A DNA stretch of 42,206 bases from Bacteroidia bacterium (GTDB lineage Bacteria; Bacteroidota; Bacteroidia; J057). Positions 8,369-17,463 of the stretch are shown piece after piece. The notes under the pieces were generated by a model. The model saw only the letters and a program-made list of their open reading frames with translations. It made no database searches and was not told the origin of the DNA. Position numbers and translations under genes: made by a program. Each line of letters opens with the position of its first letter. The first letter of the stretch is position 1. The stretch lies in the NCBI GenBank assembly GCA_030430205.1, contig JAUIGE010000050.1, positions 1 to 42,206 of the forward strand, read 5' to 3'.

Positions 8369-9916
8369 TTATATCCTCACTACCTCTACCTGTTTGGATT
8401 TGTATTGAGGAAGCAACATCCCGATATCAGCATTGATATAGGTCGGGTCACAAATGATGTATTTTTGACCTCTGTAGGTGATGTAATCACCGCTTACCTT
8501 GCCGGTAAACCTGACAGCCGTAGCTGCATGTCCCGGAAATATCAGGCCTACTGTTTCCAATCCGAGGATTTCGCGGGTGAGGTAGGCAAATAATACCGAC
8601 CTGTCTTCACAGTCACTATACGGGAAAGAGAGGGTTTCTTCTGCGAAGAGGTAGCGCTCGGTCCCAAATTGCTCGCGATCGGTTTTGTAATCAAATGCAT
8701 GTTGAACAAATGAGAGCAGGAAATTTGCGCCCTCTTGCTCAGATATGTTTTGAGTGATTTTTTTCAGGGCCGGTATCAGGCTGTTTTGGGCTTCATAGGA
8801 CAAAGGCGTTTTCATATAAACGGACAGGTCCATGAAGGGATAGCTGGCGTAGAATTCCAACAGATTGTCATTGACCCTTACCGGGATTTGATAGCGTTTT
8901 CCCTTATAATCCACTTTGAATTCTTTGTAACGTCCTCGGCTGGCCAGTTTTGGCGCATCAGTCAACTCAAAGTTGAGTGTTTTTTGAGCTTTGGGAAACT
9001 GGTTGTTGAAAACCCGTACCCGATTGAGCTGTGGCTTGCCGCCATCCATATCAAATACATAGTATTTGGCGCCTTCACTGCCTTTGAGATACGTCCTTCC
9101 GTAGAGCACATGCTGAGAGGGCATCATCAGGTAGAGGTTGTTGCTGGTATAGCAAACGGTGGCGATATAGCCAGACTGAGAGAGGCAAAACCAGTTGAAC
9201 AAGGTTCTGGAGTTGGCGTCATGGGGAAATACCTGATGCGCAACGGTATTGATGAGTTGGACATAGCCCCAATCGTTTAACTTATAGCGCTCAGCGTAGC
9301 GCTCCAGTTGATAGAGAAACAACTCATAATTGGTGCGATCCAATTGCTCCCAGGCGTCAGCGATTTGGTTTTCATTGATATAAACCAAAGGTTTGAAAGC
9401 CATGTTGCGGTCATATCGGAGGTAGACCGGCGCTCCGAAAAACTGTGCGTTCATGGTTGCAGCGAGTGCTTCGATATTTTTTTCGATAAACGCATTTCCT
9501 TCTTCCCTGCGGTCATCGCCTGGCTCCACATGAGCCCTTGGGGCGGGTTCTGGTGCCATTTCTGGCAGTTCATTTACAGGGACTTCTACTTCCCGTGGAT
9601 CGGGAATATCTACCGGCGCGGGCGCCGGAACGATGATCAGTTCGGTGGCACCGCCTTTGGGCGTTATCACAGGATCAAATATCTGCGGATTGACTGGTTT
9701 GGGGACAGGAGGCACGTCAATACCGTCTGAAAGGGTAGCTTCTTTCCAGACTCGGCGCATTTGGTTGGCATATCGGGTATCAACGGTTCTTTGTTGATTT
9801 TCCAGTTTCTTCTGGACCCGATTTTCCATAGCCTCAATTTTTTCTTTCCAGCTTTGGGCAGACAAAAGGGTGACGCTCAGCATGAGGCTGAGTAGTACAA
9901 TGATGTTTTTCTTCAT
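8369..9916 (-). CDS. Exported transglutaminase-like cysteine-fold protein
   Basis: 515 residues with a signal peptide (1-20, ending LLSAQ). Residues 22-50 are charged and probably helical; residues 65-130 are Pro/Glu-rich and probably disordered. The C-terminal region looks like a transglutaminase/papain-type fold, with a plausible triad Cys436 in SDCEDRS, His463 in PGHAATAV and Asp490 in CDPTY. This order and spacing fit bacterial transglutaminase-like domains, which are mostly peptidases or cross-linking enzymes; activity is inferred only. It is the last gene of a minus-strand run with a DUF4384-like protein, an LPP20-like protein and a TPR-caspase, all exported. The 46 bp between the preceding stop (9963) and this start contain no evident terminator. 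Confidence 0.7.
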   Translation of the reverse strand: MKKNIIVLLSLMLSVTLLSAQSWKEKIEAMENRVQKKLENQQRTVDTRYANQMRRVWKEATLSDGIDVPPVPKPVNPQIFDPVITPKGGATELIIVPAPAPVDIPDPREVEVPVNELPEMAPEPAPRAHVEPGDDRREEGNAFIEKNIEALAATMNAQFFGAPVYLRYDRNMAFKPLVYINENQIADAWEQLDRTNYELFLYQLERYAERYKLNDWGYVQLINTVAHQVFPHDANSRTLFNWFCLSQSGYIATVCYTSNNLYLMMPSQHVLYGRTYLKGSEGAKYYVFDMDGGKPQLNRVRVFNNQFPKAQKTLNFELTDAPKLASRGRYKEFKVDYKGKRYQIPVRVNDNLLEFYASYPFMDLSVYMKTPLSYEAQNSLIPALKKITQNISEQEGANFLLSFVQHAFDYKTDREQFGTERYLFAEETLSFPYSDCEDRSVLFAYLTREILGLETVGLIFPGHAATAVRFTGKVSGDYITYRGQKYIICDPTYINADIGMLLPQYKSKQVEVVRI

Positions 9917-9962
9917 GGTGGTTAGACTTTTGAAAGAATTAGTCGAGACTGCTCGAAAAAAC

Positions 9963-10856
9963 TCACTTGGAGACAGTGATATCCACCCTTTCTACCTGGA
10001 TACCTTCGTGATAGCGTCTGTTTTCAGCCAGCCAGCGCTGGAAATCCTGAAAATCGAGTTCCATAGGCATTTCGATACCCGCCTGAGGCGCATTTCCCTT
10101 GCTTAGGGAAGGTTTTACCAATGGCTTTTCACTGTAAATAACATAAATGCGGTTTTGATCAACTTCGTTTTCCGCATACAATTCGTATTCGTCTACATAA
10201 GAACGAAGATCTAATAGGTCTTTGTCTTTTGAGAAGAGAATATATTCTCTGTCTGCCTGAATTTTGACGCCATTCAGCTGATTTTCAGGCATATCTCTGT
10301 AGGGAAAAATGCGTTGTGCGATGGTCCCATCAGAAAGATAGACCGAGACATAGCCGGGAGCAGCACTTTTCAGAAAAACGAAAAAATCCTCTCCATCTTT
10401 GAATGCGAAAGTTTCGCAATTATTCTCATTACAATCGAGTGGCTTGACAGCAATGTCCACTTTGGGCCCTGTCAATTCCTGTACGATTCCTTTTACTTTA
10501 CATTTAACCCAAAACTCATTCTCATAAACAAAACGCTCACAGGATTCATCCAAAGTTTCGATCCAATCTCCATTTACATAGGTCTCTGCAATCATGTTAA
10601 AGATCTGATCTGTTTGCACCTCTTCACCGGTTCTGGTATTGCGTATCGTGGTGGTATTGCCCTGTATCAGGACTGTTCCGAATACTTTTTCGATGGCCTC
10701 GATGCGAGCCAGGGCCTTGCATGCGTCACAAGCCTGGTTTTCGCTGTATTCGCTTTTGGAAAGGTTGAGTTGGTATTCACCGGTGGCGCGCTTTTGCTTT
10801 TGGGCAAAAGCGGTCAGAAAGCAACAGAGGATGAAAAATAGGAGAAGTTTCTTCAT
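9963..10856 (-). CDS. Exported DUF4384-like protein
   Basis: 297 residues from the ATG at 10856. The open frame continues upstream through a low-complexity repeat, but the signal peptide MKKLLLFFILCCFLTAFAQ marks the true start. The middle and C-terminal part (about 120-240) has the beta-rich pattern of DUF4384, with PGYVSVYLSDG, a Phe-Pro stretch and REYILFS. Bacterial DUF4384 domains are often found with caspase-like or kinase-like signalling proteins. The N-terminal part (about 25-115) has paired Cys (QACDACKA and others) and resembles the LPP20-like pattern of alanine-rich helix plus strand. The function is unknown. It lies between the LPP20-like and transglutaminase-like genes, and shared expression is likely despite the repeat upstream. 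Confidence 0.6.
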   Translation of the reverse strand: MKKLLLFFILCCFLTAFAQKQKRATGEYQLNLSKSEYSENQACDACKALARIEAIEKVFGTVLIQGNTTTIRNTRTGEEVQTDQIFNMIAETYVNGDWIETLDESCERFVYENEFWVKCKVKGIVQELTGPKVDIAVKPLDCNENNCETFAFKDGEDFFVFLKSAAPGYVSVYLSDGTIAQRIFPYRDMPENQLNGVKIQADREYILFSKDKDLLDLRSYVDEYELYAENEVDQNRIYVIYSEKPLVKPSLSKGNAPQAGIEMPMELDFQDFQRWLAENRRYHEGIQVERVDITVSK

Positions 10857-10888
10857 GGCTAGATGATAAGCGAGATTTAGGAATAAGA

Positions 10889-10994
10889 GAGTTTTGGGTT
10901 TGGAGTTTCGGGTTTCGGGTTTTGGGTTTCGAGTTTTGGGTTTCGAGTTTTGGGTTTCGAGTTTTTGTACCCGAAACCCAAAACCCAAAACTCG
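10889..10994. repeat. GGGTTT-type minisatellite with inverted copy
   Basis: Tandem copies of a roughly 14-bp unit GTTTTGGGTTTCGA, with variants, run from 10889 to about 10965. They are followed immediately by an inverted stretch of CCCGAAACCCAAAAC type to about 10994. The two halves could pair into a long hairpin. The tract occupies nearly the whole 147-bp gap between the LPP20-like stop (11004) and the DUF4384-like start (10856), so it lies within the putative operon. Confidence 0.85.
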
Positions 10995-11003
10995 GAACTT
11001 CTA

Positions 11004-11741
11004 TCAACGTCCGTCGTGGAAGATTTTGTTGATTTCTTTGATCAAATCGTCAGCCTCGTCTTCGAGGTCAGCGCGAGCTTTAGCTTCAAGCGCTTTCTCA
11101 GCAGCGATCATGGCTTCTTCTACATTGTAGTAAAGCTTGACAGCTACTTCGAGGTTGTTGTCACCTACCTCACGGATAACTTTGAAAGCAGGCTTGATAT
11201 AAGAAAGCTGCTGGATGATGTAGTTTTTGCCACCGGCAACAAACTTGGTCAGCGTAGTAGCAGTCTCACGGTCTACTTGCTCGTTAGCGATTTTAGACTC
11301 AACGATCTGGTTGATCTCGTTAGAGATTTGACCAGCAAGCTGAAGCTTGGCAGCTTCGATCGCCTGCATCTCAGCAGCAGTCTGAGTTCCGGCTACGCCG
11401 TTTCCATCAGCAAAGATGTACTTCAGGGTACCACGCTCGTCGCGCTCCAACTGCTTGGTCCAGCAGTACTCGAGCTGCTTGTCCATAGGAATGCTACCTG
11501 GGAATACCGTAAAGTCGTCTTTTTTCAATTTTTTGGCTTCTTTGCGGGCATTCTTATCTGCCTTTTTGCGCATCAATTTCTTGACTTCTCTGGCAGTCTC
11601 TTTGGTCTGTTGCTCATAATATTCCTTTTCGCGCTCAGTCTGGCGTTTTTCCTTGGGAGACATTTGGGCGTTAACTGGCGCTGCAAAGATCACTGCTAGC
11701 ATCAATGTCATTGCAAATGCGAAGAAGTTGGTGATTTTCAT
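11004..11741 (-). CDS. Exported alpha-helical LPP20-like protein
   Basis: 245 residues with a signal peptide (1-25, ending APVNAQ). Residues 26-75 are extremely rich in Lys/Glu/Arg (for example KKLMRKKADKNARKEAKKLKK) and probably form a long charged helix. Residues 110-215 resemble the LPP20 family: an Ala-rich helix (TAAEMQAIEAAKLQLAGQI), a connecting helix, then a strand pair ending VAVKLYYNVEEA. The C-terminus is again a charged helix. LPP20-type domains occur in exported lipoproteins and flagellar accessory proteins without a general function. There is no lipobox here. It sits 13 bp after the caspase gene stop, so it is probably translated from the same transcript. Confidence 0.6.
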   Translation of the reverse strand: MKITNFFAFAMTLMLAVIFAAPVNAQMSPKEKRQTEREKEYYEQQTKETAREVKKLMRKKADKNARKEAKKLKKDDFTVFPGSIPMDKQLEYCWTKQLERDERGTLKYIFADGNGVAGTQTAAEMQAIEAAKLQLAGQISNEINQIVESKIANEQVDRETATTLTKFVAGGKNYIIQQLSYIKPAFKVIREVGDNNLEVAVKLYYNVEEAMIAAEKALEAKARADLEDEADDLIKEINKIFHDGR

Positions 11742-11754
11742 GGTTTTTTCTGGT

Positions 11755-14214
11755 TTAATATTGAACGATTATTTTTCCATCCTTGCCGTTGATTTCTGGC
11801 GTCTGGATGCGGTTTCTAAGTCTGCGGGCCATGTAGGGAACCTCCTCGTTGAGATAAGTCCTCACTTCATTTAATGTCAGTTCACTGTTTCTGTCGACAT
11901 TGGCGGCGCCCTGCAAAGCTTTTAGAAAGTAGTAGGTAAAGAGCGAATGGTACTGATCCGGATACCAGGAAGCTACCTGGTCGCCGGAAGCTGCCGTCAG
12001 GATGACCGCGTTGGGGTCATTGAGTTTTCCTGTTTCGGACTTGATCCGGGCCAGAGAGGTCTGGGCCAGTAGGGTACCTTTATCGGAAGATCCGCTAAAA
12101 CACGCATCTATTACTACTGTAAGCGAGCGATAGGGGATTTTGGATAAATTCTGGTAAAAGGTGTTCATGGAATATCCATTGAACTTGACGAGAGAGGGGT
12201 CACAATCCACCGGTACGAAGTAGCCTGCATTTTCGGCTATATCAGGGGCACCGTGACCGCTGTAGTATATAAAAACGTCGGATTTGCCTGCTTTCACCAG
12301 GTTGTAAAGCCTGGCCTTCTCACTTTCGAGCGTGCCGAAAGTCCCGTTGAAATCTGCCTGCGTAGCATTCAGCAAGGTGATGATGTTGTTGTCATCATAA
12401 CCAAATACCTCCGTCAGGTAGCGCTTCATGCTGATGGCATCCTGTAGGGCAAAGTCTACTGCTGGCACATCGCTGTTGACATAATCTCTGTTGCCGATGA
12501 TAACCGCGACTGCGTCGGGATTGTTGGCCATTGATTTGGGCAGGTTTCTGTCCACATCTGAGCGAAGCTGGATGTCGTTGATATTGACATTGGTGAGCGG
12601 ACCTGCCTGCACAACTACGCGGCTGTCAGCTTCCAATTGTTGATTTACCGCTACGCTCATCACTTTGGTACCGCCAAATTGCCCTAAGCGCTCTGTGATT
12701 TCTGCATAGATGGGCACATCGGTTTTGTTATACCTTCTATTTGTAAAGAATTCATAATCAATGATTTTACTCTCTCCCGGCTCCAGGCTGCCTATGGTAA
12801 AGAGGCCTTCTCCTGCGGTGAAAACATTGGTGGGCACATTGATTTGGACTTTTACGCCTTCGGCGGGGCCTTGCCCACGATTCTGGATGGCCATTTTCAG
12901 GTTTACAGGGATGCCCAGTTGCATTTTTCCACCATTAGGGGTGGTGAAGTGGAAATCAACGATTTCCAGATTGGGCTCCAGAAAGGCTTGTGTGCTCACA
13001 CTGATGCGCACAGAGCGGCTGTCAAAACCATTCTTTTCTTTCACCTGAATCCTGAACTCCGCCTGGTCTGTCATGAGGTCTGTCCCTCCATTTACCTGGA
13101 CTTTCACCTCTTTTCTCTCACCTGGATCAAGGGTTCCAAGGCTTTGTTTTTGGGTATAGCCCAAACCATTTACCCCGTTGATTTCAGATACTTCCAACTC
13201 CATACCTGAAGCGATGCCTCTTCCTTTATTGGTGATAAAGAAATTGATATAGGTCGTTTCACGCGCGTCAATGCGGTTGTTTCCGTCACTATCCGAGAAG
13301 GCAAGGCCTTCAATCTGGACGTCTGCGGGCGCATGGGGTTGGGTATTGTTGGGATAGGTATTTGACTGGTCGTTATTATTGTTGTTGGGATAAGTAGGGT
13401 ATTGGGTCAGCTGTGGATCGTTTTTGTACTGATCGAGATTTCCAATCAGATTTCTGAATGCCTGGCTATAGCGGAGTTTATCAAAATTCATGTCTCGCTT
13501 GAGCCACTCGTACTCAGCAAATCCGCTTCTTAGAGCGATCTCCAGAAACTGCATGGTTTTGCTTTCATTGCCGGTGATGGCTTGCATACCGGCCATATTG
13601 TAATTGAGGTTGGCATACTCCAGGCTCTGGCTGTCCGCACCACGAATGAGGCGGGTCAATATGGCCTCCCCTTCATAGCGGTTTCCCAAAAAGAAATGAG
13701 CAAAAGCGGACTGAATGGAATAATTGGGCCCCAATTCCAATACCCTCTGGAAATCTTTTTCTGCCAAACGATCCCTGTTATAGACCATTTGCTGAATTTT
13801 TCCCCTAAAATAATAGGCATCAGAAACATTGGGACGCATGGCGATGGCGCTGGTAAAGTCCTGTAAAGCGCCGGGATAATCACTTAGGATGTATCCACAA
13901 AGTCCTCTTTGGTAATACAAACGCGCCACTATGCCGGGATCATTTCTATAATACCTGATGGCTTTGGAGTAATCGTTGGTTGCAAGGTGATACTCTCCGG
14001 AAGTGAAATAGGCATGAGCCCGATTTTGAAAATAAATACCACTGTAAGGATTTCGGCGAATCGCCTGGCCGTAGTACTCTACTGCCTGATCGAAGTCGCC
14101 CATTTTCATAGCCTGGTTTCCCAGCTCATTGTAGTGATGTGCATTCTGGGATATCCCAGGGATGATGAGCAAAACTGAAAATAAGAGCGACAAAAGGTAA
14201 CTTTTCTGTTTCAT
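11755..14214 (-). CDS. Exported TPR - CARDB-like - caspase (peptidase C14) protein
   Basis: 819 residues from the ATG at 14214, chosen because a signal peptide (MKQKSYLLSLLF to GISQ) follows; an in-frame upstream start at 14238 is less likely. Residues 25-250 contain TPR-type repeats (for example AMKMGDFDQAVEYYGQAIRR). Residues 290-540 carry two CARDB/Ig-like beta domains with phrases such as NKGRGIASGMELEV and NRGQGPAEGVKVQI. Residues 568-819 are a caspase-fold peptidase with a His-Cys dyad: YYSGHGAPD (about His654) and VIDACFSGSS (about Cys705). Secreted caspase-like proteases occur widely in Bacteroidota; cleavage after a basic or acidic residue cannot be predicted here. It heads a run of four exported proteins. 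Confidence 0.88.
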   Translation of the reverse strand: MKQKSYLLSLLFSVLLIIPGISQNAHHYNELGNQAMKMGDFDQAVEYYGQAIRRNPYSGIYFQNRAHAYFTSGEYHLATNDYSKAIRYYRNDPGIVARLYYQRGLCGYILSDYPGALQDFTSAIAMRPNVSDAYYFRGKIQQMVYNRDRLAEKDFQRVLELGPNYSIQSAFAHFFLGNRYEGEAILTRLIRGADSQSLEYANLNYNMAGMQAITGNESKTMQFLEIALRSGFAEYEWLKRDMNFDKLRYSQAFRNLIGNLDQYKNDPQLTQYPTYPNNNNNDQSNTYPNNTQPHAPADVQIEGLAFSDSDGNNRIDARETTYINFFITNKGRGIASGMELEVSEINGVNGLGYTQKQSLGTLDPGERKEVKVQVNGGTDLMTDQAEFRIQVKEKNGFDSRSVRISVSTQAFLEPNLEIVDFHFTTPNGGKMQLGIPVNLKMAIQNRGQGPAEGVKVQINVPTNVFTAGEGLFTIGSLEPGESKIIDYEFFTNRRYNKTDVPIYAEITERLGQFGGTKVMSVAVNQQLEADSRVVVQAGPLTNVNINDIQLRSDVDRNLPKSMANNPDAVAVIIGNRDYVNSDVPAVDFALQDAISMKRYLTEVFGYDDNNIITLLNATQADFNGTFGTLESEKARLYNLVKAGKSDVFIYYSGHGAPDIAENAGYFVPVDCDPSLVKFNGYSMNTFYQNLSKIPYRSLTVVIDACFSGSSDKGTLLAQTSLARIKSETGKLNDPNAVILTAASGDQVASWYPDQYHSLFTYYFLKALQGAANVDRNSELTLNEVRTYLNEEVPYMARRLRNRIQTPEINGKDGKIIVQY

Positions 14215-14620
14215 GAGCTGAGAAGGTTTATCATTCAAGCTTGAAAAATGTATGGCTAAAACGAGGCGTAAAAGGCAATTTGTATTCGATATACGATGAA
14301 AAGACGACTTTTCCCTATCACTGTGTTGACTCCCTTATCATTCGTGTTTTTCATTTGTATCATCGAATTAGTATCTGTCATTTGGCTCCATGTCGGATAA
14401 TTATTCTTACATTCGAAGCCTGAAATTCGACTCAAACCTCAGCATTTTCAATACAAAAGGAATGAATCAGTGCTGAGGAAGAATGAACCGGTGTATTTTC
14501 AGTATAGATGAATAAGCAGGCATTTTTCCATATCCCAGGCAATCTGAAATACAAGCTTTGGTAAGCTGTGTTGCTGAAAGACTGGAAAAGGCAAAAAATG
14601 GTTGCAAGAACAAAAACGAA
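14215..14620. other. 406-bp intergenic region between divergent genes
   Basis: This gap separates the minus-strand caspase gene from trpS on the plus strand, so it should hold both promoters. No gene could be supported. An 8-bp perfect inverted repeat, CCTCAGCA at 14438-14445 and TGCTGAGG at 14471-14478, is present. No promoter matching TTTG-N19-TAnnTTTG was found with confidence. Confidence 0.5.
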
Positions 14621-15625
14621 ATGTCAAGAATTCTCACAGGAATCCAAAGTACAGGCAGGCCCCATCTCGGCAATATACTGGGAGCGATTCTGCCTGCGAT
14701 AGAACTTTCCCGGCAGGAAGAAAACGATTCCTTTCTATTTATTGCCGATTTGCATTCTCTCACGACCGTGCATGATCCTGAAACCCTCAGGATGAATACC
14801 TATAGCATAGCAGCAGCATGGCTGGCCTGTGGCCTGGATACCGAGCGGGTGACCTTTTACCGGCAGAGCGATATGCCGGAAGCCACTGAGCTCGCCTGGT
14901 ATCTGGGCTGTTTTATGCCCTATGCCCGTTTGCAGCTGGCTCATTCTTTTAAGGATAAGGCAGATCGGCTGGATCAGGTGAATGGCGGTTTATTCTATTA
15001 TCCGGTTTTGATGGCAGCAGACATCCTGCTCTATGATGCCGAAATCGTTCCGGTAGGAAAAGATCAGGCCCAGCATCTGGAATTTGCGCGTATGATGGCT
15101 CAAAAAATCAACAACCAGTATGGAGAAGGGAAACCAGAGGATCGCGTCAACAGCCTCCTCATAGAACCTGCCTCCAGAATGGACGAAAGTGTGATGATTG
15201 TTCCGGGAGTAGATGGTCACAAGATGAGTAAGTCCAGGGGAAATATCATTGATATCTTTGAGTCTAAAGGAAAACTCAAAAAACAGGTCATGAGCATCCT
15301 GACAGATTCTACCCCTCTGGAAGATCCTAAAGATCCTGATAGCTGCCATGTCTTTGCCATATATAAGTTGCTGGCAAGCGCGGAGGAAATCGCTGAAATG
15401 CGCAAGAATTATCTTGCAGGCGGCTATGGCTATGGCCATGCGAAGAAAGAACTCCTCAATTTGATCCTGACGCGCTTTGAAAAAGAGCGTGAAAGTTTCG
15501 ATTACTATATGGCTAATCTCCATGAGATAGATGCCAAACTCGCCGAAGGCGAGGTCAAGGCGCGTAAAGTGGCAAAGCAGGTGCTGAACCGTGTGCGGGA
15601 AAAAATCGGCTACTTAGCTAAATGA
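14621..15625 (+). CDS. trpS: Tryptophan--tRNA ligase
   Basis: 334 residues, the usual length for bacterial TrpRS. It charges tRNA-Trp with tryptophan in the cytoplasm. The class I signatures are present: the HIGH-like motif in TGRPHLGNILGA near residue 12 and the KMSKS motif in GHKMSKSRGNIIDIF near residue 200. FIADLHSLT, YPVLMAADILLYDA and VPVGKDQAQHLE are family blocks. The ATG at 14621 is chosen because MSRILTGIQSTG is the family start; upstream in-frame codons from 14558 lack similarity. It is followed 25 bp later by the deoxynucleoside kinase gene, probably in one transcript. Confidence 0.96.
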   Translation: MSRILTGIQSTGRPHLGNILGAILPAIELSRQEENDSFLFIADLHSLTTVHDPETLRMNTYSIAAAWLACGLDTERVTFYRQSDMPEATELAWYLGCFMPYARLQLAHSFKDKADRLDQVNGGLFYYPVLMAADILLYDAEIVPVGKDQAQHLEFARMMAQKINNQYGEGKPEDRVNSLLIEPASRMDESVMIVPGVDGHKMSKSRGNIIDIFESKGKLKKQVMSILTDSTPLEDPKDPDSCHVFAIYKLLASAEEIAEMRKNYLAGGYGYGHAKKELLNLILTRFEKERESFDYYMANLHEIDAKLAEGEVKARKVAKQVLNRVREKIGYLAK

Positions 15626-15650
15626 TTAAATAAATCGCTAATTTCAGGCC

Positions 15651-16268
15651 ATGCACATTGCAATAGCCGGTAATATCGGCGCGGGTAAAACCACTCTCAC
15701 CTATTTGCTTTCAAAGTATTTTGGCTTTGAGGCCCGCTACGCTGACAACGAGCAGAACCCATATCTGCTGGATTTCTATTCAGAGATGCCCCGATGGGCA
15801 TTTAATCTGCAAATTTCCTTTCTCCATTCTCGTCTGCGCGAGATGCTGGACATCCGCAAGGAAATGAAAAATGTCATCCAGGACAGGACCCTCTATGAGG
15901 ATGGGCAAATATTTGCCCCTAACCTACATGCCATGGGCCTCATGACTACCCGCGATTATGAGACCTATAAGCAACTCTTCGAAGTCGTTGCTGAGCTCAT
16001 CGAGCCGCCCGATCTGCTGATTTACCTCCGGGGAGATATCCCGACACTTGTAGATCAAATCCAGTCGCGGGGCAGAAACTATGAAGATAACCTCAGACTC
16101 GATTACCTGAAAAAACTGAATGTCCGCTACGATGAATGGTATGCGAATTATCAGTTTGGGAAAAAGGTGGAAATCATGATTAAGGAACTGAATTTCAGAG
16201 ATAATCCGGAGGATTTGGGGGTGATTATCAATAAGGTGAAGGCGGAATTGTATGGCTTGTTTAGTTGA
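15651..16268 (+). CDS. Deoxynucleoside kinase (dGK/dAK/dCK family)
   Basis: 205 residues. It phosphorylates deoxynucleosides at the 5' position in nucleotide salvage. Visible motifs are the P-loop GNIGAGKTT (residues 7-15), the substrate-region QDRTLYEDG and the LID Arg-rich QSRGRNYE. It lies 25 bp after trpS. Purine versus pyrimidine preference cannot be set from these motifs; relatives in Bacteroidota are usually annotated as deoxyadenosine/deoxyguanosine kinases. A GAGGCGAG-type repeat starts directly at the stop codon. Confidence 0.92.
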   Translation: MHIAIAGNIGAGKTTLTYLLSKYFGFEARYADNEQNPYLLDFYSEMPRWAFNLQISFLHSRLREMLDIRKEMKNVIQDRTLYEDGQIFAPNLHAMGLMTTRDYETYKQLFEVVAELIEPPDLLIYLRGDIPTLVDQIQSRGRNYEDNLRLDYLKKLNVRYDEWYANYQFGKKVEIMIKELNFRDNPEDLGVIINKVKAELYGLFS

Positions 16269-16316
16269 GAGGCGAGAGGCGAGAAGCGGGAGGCGAGACA
16301 AGAGAATTGAGATAAG
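16266..16316 (+). repeat. GAGGCGAG repeat, copy A
   Basis: Purine-rich degenerate tandem of GAGAGGCGA and AAGCGGGAGGCGAG type. It starts on the stop codon of the deoxynucleoside kinase gene and ends in GAATTGAGATAAGGAG before the next gene. Related tracts occur downstream of tyrA and pheA in the same orientation relative to transcription. Confidence 0.8.
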
Positions 16317-16329
16317 GAGTTAATTTTAA

Positions 16330-16884
16330 GTGAAGAAGAGTAAGCAAATAATCGGAATGATTCTTATCGCCCTGGTGCTTATCACCATGGGGATTTTGAT
16401 ATATGGGCCTAGCTTTGCTTCGCAGGAGTTGGAGGATGCGGCAAGTGAGGATATTGACAATTTGTTGGCTGAGATTCCTGATAATCAGGAATTATACAGA
16501 AATATTTACGGCATGCAATTGCCTGATAGCCTCATGGCTCCGGTCAATCGCCTCCATGCGCAGCTTGCCCAAATCGACGGAATAGCTGCTAATATGTGGG
16601 CGCTGTTGGACTCTGCAAATGCTCGCAGAACCAACAAAAACCACAATTTCCTGCTCAAGCAGGGATATGCCGGGCGTTTTGGCGAAAGCCTTCATCAGGC
16701 TGAAAAGCTGATTTTACTGATCGGGCCCGATCTGGCTGATAGCCTTCAGCTGCATGTAGCTGAGCAGTGGCAGGAAAAAAACCTCAGCGGTCATCCCGTG
16801 ACCGCCCAGAAGTACCTCGCAGACTGGATACTGCGATTGAAACGCGCTGAGCGCAGTGTGCTAGAGGGATTGAAAGGAGATTAA
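16330..16884 (+). CDS. Hypothetical single-pass membrane protein
   Basis: 184 residues from a GTG start; the in-frame ATG at 16357 would remove the basic residues before the membrane segment, so GTG is preferred. Residues 7-26 form a hydrophobic segment (IIGMILIALVLITMGILIYG), followed by an acidic stretch and a mostly helical domain with Leu and Ala heptad-like spacing. It is therefore probably membrane-anchored with the domain outside the cytoplasm. No family was recognised. It may share a transcript with the kinase (61 bp away) and with the next small membrane protein (58 bp). Confidence 0.7.
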   Translation: MKKSKQIIGMILIALVLITMGILIYGPSFASQELEDAASEDIDNLLAEIPDNQELYRNIYGMQLPDSLMAPVNRLHAQLAQIDGIAANMWALLDSANARRTNKNHNFLLKQGYAGRFGESLHQAEKLILLIGPDLADSLQLHVAEQWQEKNLSGHPVTAQKYLADWILRLKRAERSVLEGLKGD

Positions 16885-16942
16885 ATTCCTTCCCTTTTAT
16901 GGAATTTGCCTCTCTCTAGGCTCTTTCCATAAAGCCGCATAT

Positions 16943-17389
16943 ATGTCTAAGGAACCCCAACCGTATGAACAAGCACGTCCGCGCAAGCGACGTTCCCATC
17001 CCTACCGCCTGCCTCTGGGCGCATTTTGCTGCATTCTGATCTGGTTTTTTGCCGTTTTTCTGAATGGAAATTCAGAAGATAAGCCTGAAAAAGCCCTGAC
17101 ATGGGAAAATTTCCCCCAGGCCACCGCAGCGAGCAATCCTTTTAAAGTTTACGACTTTAAATCTGATCTGCAGGACGTAGAGGAGCTTGATAAAGAAATC
17201 GCAAATGCGATCCAGTATTATAGCCTCGTATCGAGAAAAAGCAAGAAGCCCGTTGCTGAGGCCCATATTTTACTTCCCGATTCATTTTCCTATCAGTCTT
17301 TTCTTCAGCTTGTAAAAGTAAGCCAGGAAGAAAATCTTCAGCTGGCTGTTGGGATGGATAAGCGGCTTATTGTAAAGGCATTAGATTAG
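16943..17389 (+). CDS. Hypothetical small membrane protein, ExbD-like topology
   Basis: 148 residues with a basic N-terminus (RPRKRRSHPYR), one membrane segment at about 25-44 (LPLGAFCCILIWFFAVFL) and a soluble C-terminal part. The C-terminal pattern, a helix, a strand AEAHILLPDSFSYQSFLQLVKVSQEE and a final strand, is reminiscent of the periplasmic domain of ExbD/TolR proteins. The similarity is only topological, however, and no conserved membrane Asp is present. No ExbB-like partner lies nearby. Function unknown. Confidence 0.65.
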   Translation: MSKEPQPYEQARPRKRRSHPYRLPLGAFCCILIWFFAVFLNGNSEDKPEKALTWENFPQATAASNPFKVYDFKSDLQDVEELDKEIANAIQYYSLVSRKSKKPVAEAHILLPDSFSYQSFLQLVKVSQEENLQLAVGMDKRLIVKALD

Positions 17390-17463
17390 CTATTTGCCTT
17401 TACCCTGGTGATATCTCACCAACCCGCTCCGACAAAGGATACAAACCATCAAAACAAAACGCT

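Noticed and set aside
16943-17389. Definite ExbD/TolR assignment
   Set aside because: Only topology is similar; the conserved membrane Asp and an ExbB partner are missing.
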